Assembly (NCBI GenBank): GCA_019916065.1
Contig: CM034233.1
Location: 4,780,516 to 4,844,515, forward strand
DNA from: Vitellaria paradoxa
Lineage: Eukaryota > Streptophyta > Magnoliopsida > Ericales > Sapotaceae
Length of the DNA stretch: 64,000 bases
Reading direction: 5' to 3'
Shown: positions 60,711 to 64,000 of the stretch, piece after piece
Position numbering within the stretch: position 1 is the first letter of the stretch
Layout: each line of letters starts with the position of its first letter
The notes under the pieces: generated by a model
What the model saw: only the letters and a program-made list of their open reading frames with translations
Databases searched by the model: none
What the model was told of the DNA's origin: nothing
Program-made: the position numbers and the translations under genes

Positions 60711-60783
60711 CCATCCATGAGCTTCTTTCGTTGTTATTTTTAGAACTTTTTTTTTTTTTCTTTCAAAAACACTCCTTCGATAT

Positions 60784-61108
60784 CGTTTGGAGTGTTAAAA
60801 AAATAATAAAAGTTAATAAAAGTGACTTGTTTTAAAATTTAGAGAATAAAATTTGTTTTAAAATGATAGTTGAATATTTATTTTTTATTTGATATAAAAT
60901 TGTTAAAAATTATATAAATTAACACGTGATAAAATTATCTAATTTTTTTTAAAATTTTACTAAAATCTGTTGGAACGCACTATAATAGTTTGTTCTAATA
61001 GATTTTGATAAAATTTAAAAAAATTAGAATTTTTTAGAGTTTGAAAAATTTGGAACTTTTGAAAATTTCTTGAAGTTTTTGAACTTCTTTTAAAGCTCCA
61101 AACGGCCC
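60784..61108. repeat. MITE in the HMGR promoter, GTTTGGAG ends
   Basis: The left end is TCGTTTGGAGTGTTAAAAA. The right end, reverse-complemented, is GGGGCCGTTTGGAGCTTTAA. It starts about 75 bp upstream of the TATA box. Confidence 0.6.
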
Positions 61109-61699
61109 CTTAGTTTGCGTTTGGCAACATAGGTTAACTACTCAGCTTTTAGCTACTCAATTTTTTTGGAATTTTTTAAAATGATTATATTTACTCTTTT
61201 ACATTTTTAACTTTTTTTTTTAAATCATGAAGGGTAATAATGTCAAATTAATAAAAAATTAAAAATTAACTACTAAAAATTTAATTTTTTCTCTTCTCCA
61301 AAATCCAAAAAAAAAAAAAAAAAAAAGAAGTTAAATTTTTAGTAGTTAGTTATAAAAAAATACTTTTTTTTTTTTTTTTTGCTTTCTCAATATTAGATTG
61401 GATGCATCTCACCTGAAAAGGAGGAGACTGATTAGATATGTCAGCTCTGTGATATTAATTTGGGACTGTTAAATTTTAAGTCAACAGTTCAGATATATTC
61501 TAACTATTTTAATCCAAAAAAACATAAATATATTTAAATTATTAAATTTTAATATATCAATCTTAATTACAAGTTACGGAATTGACAAAGCAAATACATC
61601 TCCCACTATTTGTCTAAGTTAATATTAATGAAAAAAAAAAAAACCACGAAGCTTTCTTCCAAATCACCCCTCAGTCATGCATACCATATTATATGGCCA

Positions 61700-62470
61700 C
61701 GTAGGACTTAATTTACTCTATGGCTATGATACGTAACCTCTAATTATAATTATTTTATATCATATAGGACTTAACTTGCACTACAGTTATGACACGTGTC
61801 ATCTAATTATAATTATTTTAATTTTCTTATAGAAAATTTATATTTTACATAATTACTATTTATTTGTAATTTTTAATCTTATTTAAACTAGAATGTTCAT
61901 AGATATTACTTGATATTTTTATTTAATTTATACTTCTATTTATTATATAACTTCTTATTTTTTATTTTTATTTTTATTTAAAACATATTCTTATTTTTAT
62001 TTTTTCTATATTTTAATAAACTATTATTTAAAACATAATAAATATTGTTATTGTTATTAAACACGATAATGTAAAAAAATATTTACCCTGTTAAATAAAA
62101 GTTTTAATAATAAATATTATTATTATTATTATTAAAAAATAATGTAAAAATTAGCCTATTAAATAAAGATTTTAATTTATTAACATAAATTTATAATTAT
62201 AATTATCTTAATTTATAATTATATAATTTAAATGAAATTAGTATTACACATAATTACCACTTATTCATAATTTTATTAAATAAGAATGTTCATAGATATC
62301 ACTTGATATTTTTATTAAAGTGACACTTCTATTTAATTATCATATAACTTTTTATTTTTAATTTTTATAATTTAATAAATTATTATTTAAAAAATAATAA
62401 ATATAATAATTATTATTATTAAATTAAATAAAATAATGCAAAATATTATTAGACCAAATAAGTGATATCT
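61700..62470. repeat. Nested diverged tandem duplications
   Basis: A 63-bp unit (TAGGACTTAA...TAATTATAATTATTTTA) occurs twice at about 61702 and 61765. A larger unit with GAATGTTCATAGATAT(T/C)ACTT then GATATTTTTAT occurs at about 61892 and 62285. Confidence 0.65.
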
Positions 62471-64000
62471 TAAATCAAATTATAATATTGTTTATTAAAG
62501 TATATATATATTGTAGTATTATTTATTAAAAAAATATCAAACAATATTACAAATTAAAAAATAAAATTGGCAATAGATAAGTAAATTTAATTGAAGTGCC
62601 ACTCAAACATTTCTGGGATTTAGACTTTCAATTCGATTAAAATAATATTATAATGGGAATAAGATACGACTTTAAAATAGTATTTTAATCTAAATAAAAT
62701 AAGACTCTCATGCATGTAAAATTTATAAATAGATACTAAGACTTCTTCTATTTCAAATTTCTGGCGACTTTTTGTTACAATAATTTTCTTTTTAATTTTG
62801 TAATTTGTTAGATACGTACTTAAATTTTAATTTTTTAAAGTTCTTTTATGTAATTCATATATATTTGGTAAATTTTATATGTAATTTATATATATATGTA
62901 CATTATGGTAGGAATATTAGAGACAATAGCTACAAAAATTTTATAATTACATGAGTAAATATTGTTATTCTTTAATTTTTTATTTTTCTTTTTATTTATT
63001 AGAATTTGAAGTTAATCAAATCAATACTATTAATGGTATCAATATTTTAATTTGTTTCACATTCACTATTTGATTGAATTTGTATAAACAATAGTACATA
63101 TTACTTTCAAATATATTTTTATAACTTAATTATTTTAATATGTGATAGACGTTTAACTTAATTATATAATATATAAATCGCACAGACCATATTACTAATA
63201 TATATATATATATATTACAATTACTAGCTACTCTTGATTGATTTCGTTAATCATTAATTTATGTGAAGTTTAGTTGCATGGCTTAAGATAGTCGTCACTA
63301 ACAAATATATGACCACACCTTTTATTTATTTTTATTTTTGTATAATGGAGAGAAATTTTTCAGTAATTTTTTTGAGTTTTAAGATATATGACCACACTTC
63401 CACGTCACACTAAAAAAATATTTTTTCATTTTCTATATTTAATTAATATATAAACAATGAAAATTGTACTCAAAATAACTTTCAATTAGCACTTAAAAAA
63501 CAAGGACAATAAAGTTTGTTGTTATCAAAATTACTAACAACGGTGCACCTAATAGGTACGTTCCTCCAAATTAAATTCAAACCACTTATAATCTTAATTA
63601 CCAATCAATATTCCTAACTAAAAAATAAAAATGAAAATAAAGAAGAAGAGGAAAAAGATAAATTATTTATAATTGGGTTTGAAAATTCGTATGGTCTAGT
63701 ATATACATACACGTATGTATTTATTTAACCCTTTCGAGGATTGCATGACCCAGTGGACCTATCCCGATGTACAGTTCAATACGACTCATCAGCCCAATAC
63801 TTCTCCTAAATTGGAATGAGAGCCCAAAGAACATAAGTTTGGCAACTCTACCGAAAGTTATAAAAAATTATCAATATTTTTTAACTTTTTTCAATCAAAA
63901 TTTATCATCTATCACTTTTACACAAATTTTTTTTTTTAGCTGTCCAAGCATATTATTTCTCTAAATTGTTGATTAAACTGATCCATTACAATTTGTAAAT

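Larger units (their letters stand above)
60711..64000. other. HMGR promoter-side intergenic region
   Basis: The first several hundred bases should hold HMGR regulatory sequence, but a MITE occupies 60784-61108. The rest is very AT-rich with tandem duplications and TA repeats. No gene is visible to the window end. Confidence 0.5.

Noticed and set aside
60545..60718. 58-codon N-terminal extension of HMGR starting at 60718
   Set aside because: This ATG lies upstream of the TATA box at 60703-60710, and plant HMGR proteins begin MDVRRR, which starts at 60544. The frame is open by chance through the leader.

Overview
The window is nuclear DNA of a eudicot plant, most likely woody and with an AT-rich genome. 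Three things point this way. Genes are split by long AT-rich GT-AG introns. The gene families (PIN-LIKES, ARID-HSP20, AT-hook/PPC, plant HMG-CoA reductase with an MDVRRR start) are plant families. There is also a TIR-NBS-LRR-type resistance gene remnant with a C-JID tail, a class missing from most monocots. The species cannot be named from sequence alone. I see no prokaryotic-style operon, CRISPR array, origin or rRNA gene.

Layout. 1-2875 is the 3' half of a Ty1/copia retrotransposon on the + strand: reverse transcriptase and RNase H, a long non-coding stretch of repeated hairpins, a polypurine tract and a 3' LTR. It abuts 2876-4085, the LRR/C-JID tail of a truncated resistance gene. 4828-5753 is a decayed CDKB2 kinase fragment that kept its introns. 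7190-13612 (-) is a complete ten-exon PILS auxin-carrier-like gene (418 aa). 13613-21050 is AT-rich intergenic DNA with repeat relics. 21687-34183 (+) is a thirteen-exon ARID + HSP20-like chromatin gene (501 aa), inflated by long introns full of repeats, with one apparent GC-AG intron. 34184-43291 is intergenic and holds two non-autonomous hAT elements with recognisable 8-bp target duplications. 43292-44194 (-) is an intronless AHL gene (300 aa) of the SOB3/ESC type. 44195-56397 is intergenic, with many short inverted-repeat elements and local tandem duplications. 56398-60544 (-) is a four-exon HMG-CoA reductase gene (609 aa) with a visible TATA box. The rest to 64000 is AT-rich and shows no gene.

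The four intact genes do separate jobs: auxin homeostasis at the ER, chromatin regulation, AT-hook transcription control of growth, and the mevalonate pathway. Nothing suggests that they work as one system. The most interesting signals are the LTR/resistance-gene junction, where the inferred target-site duplication supplies an ATG in frame with the LRR; the GC-AG intron; a MITE touching the first splice donor of HMGR; and the density of MITEs inside introns. I found no convincing previously undescribed system. All exon models were made by eye from splice signals, reading phase and family resemblance, without any alignment or RNA data.
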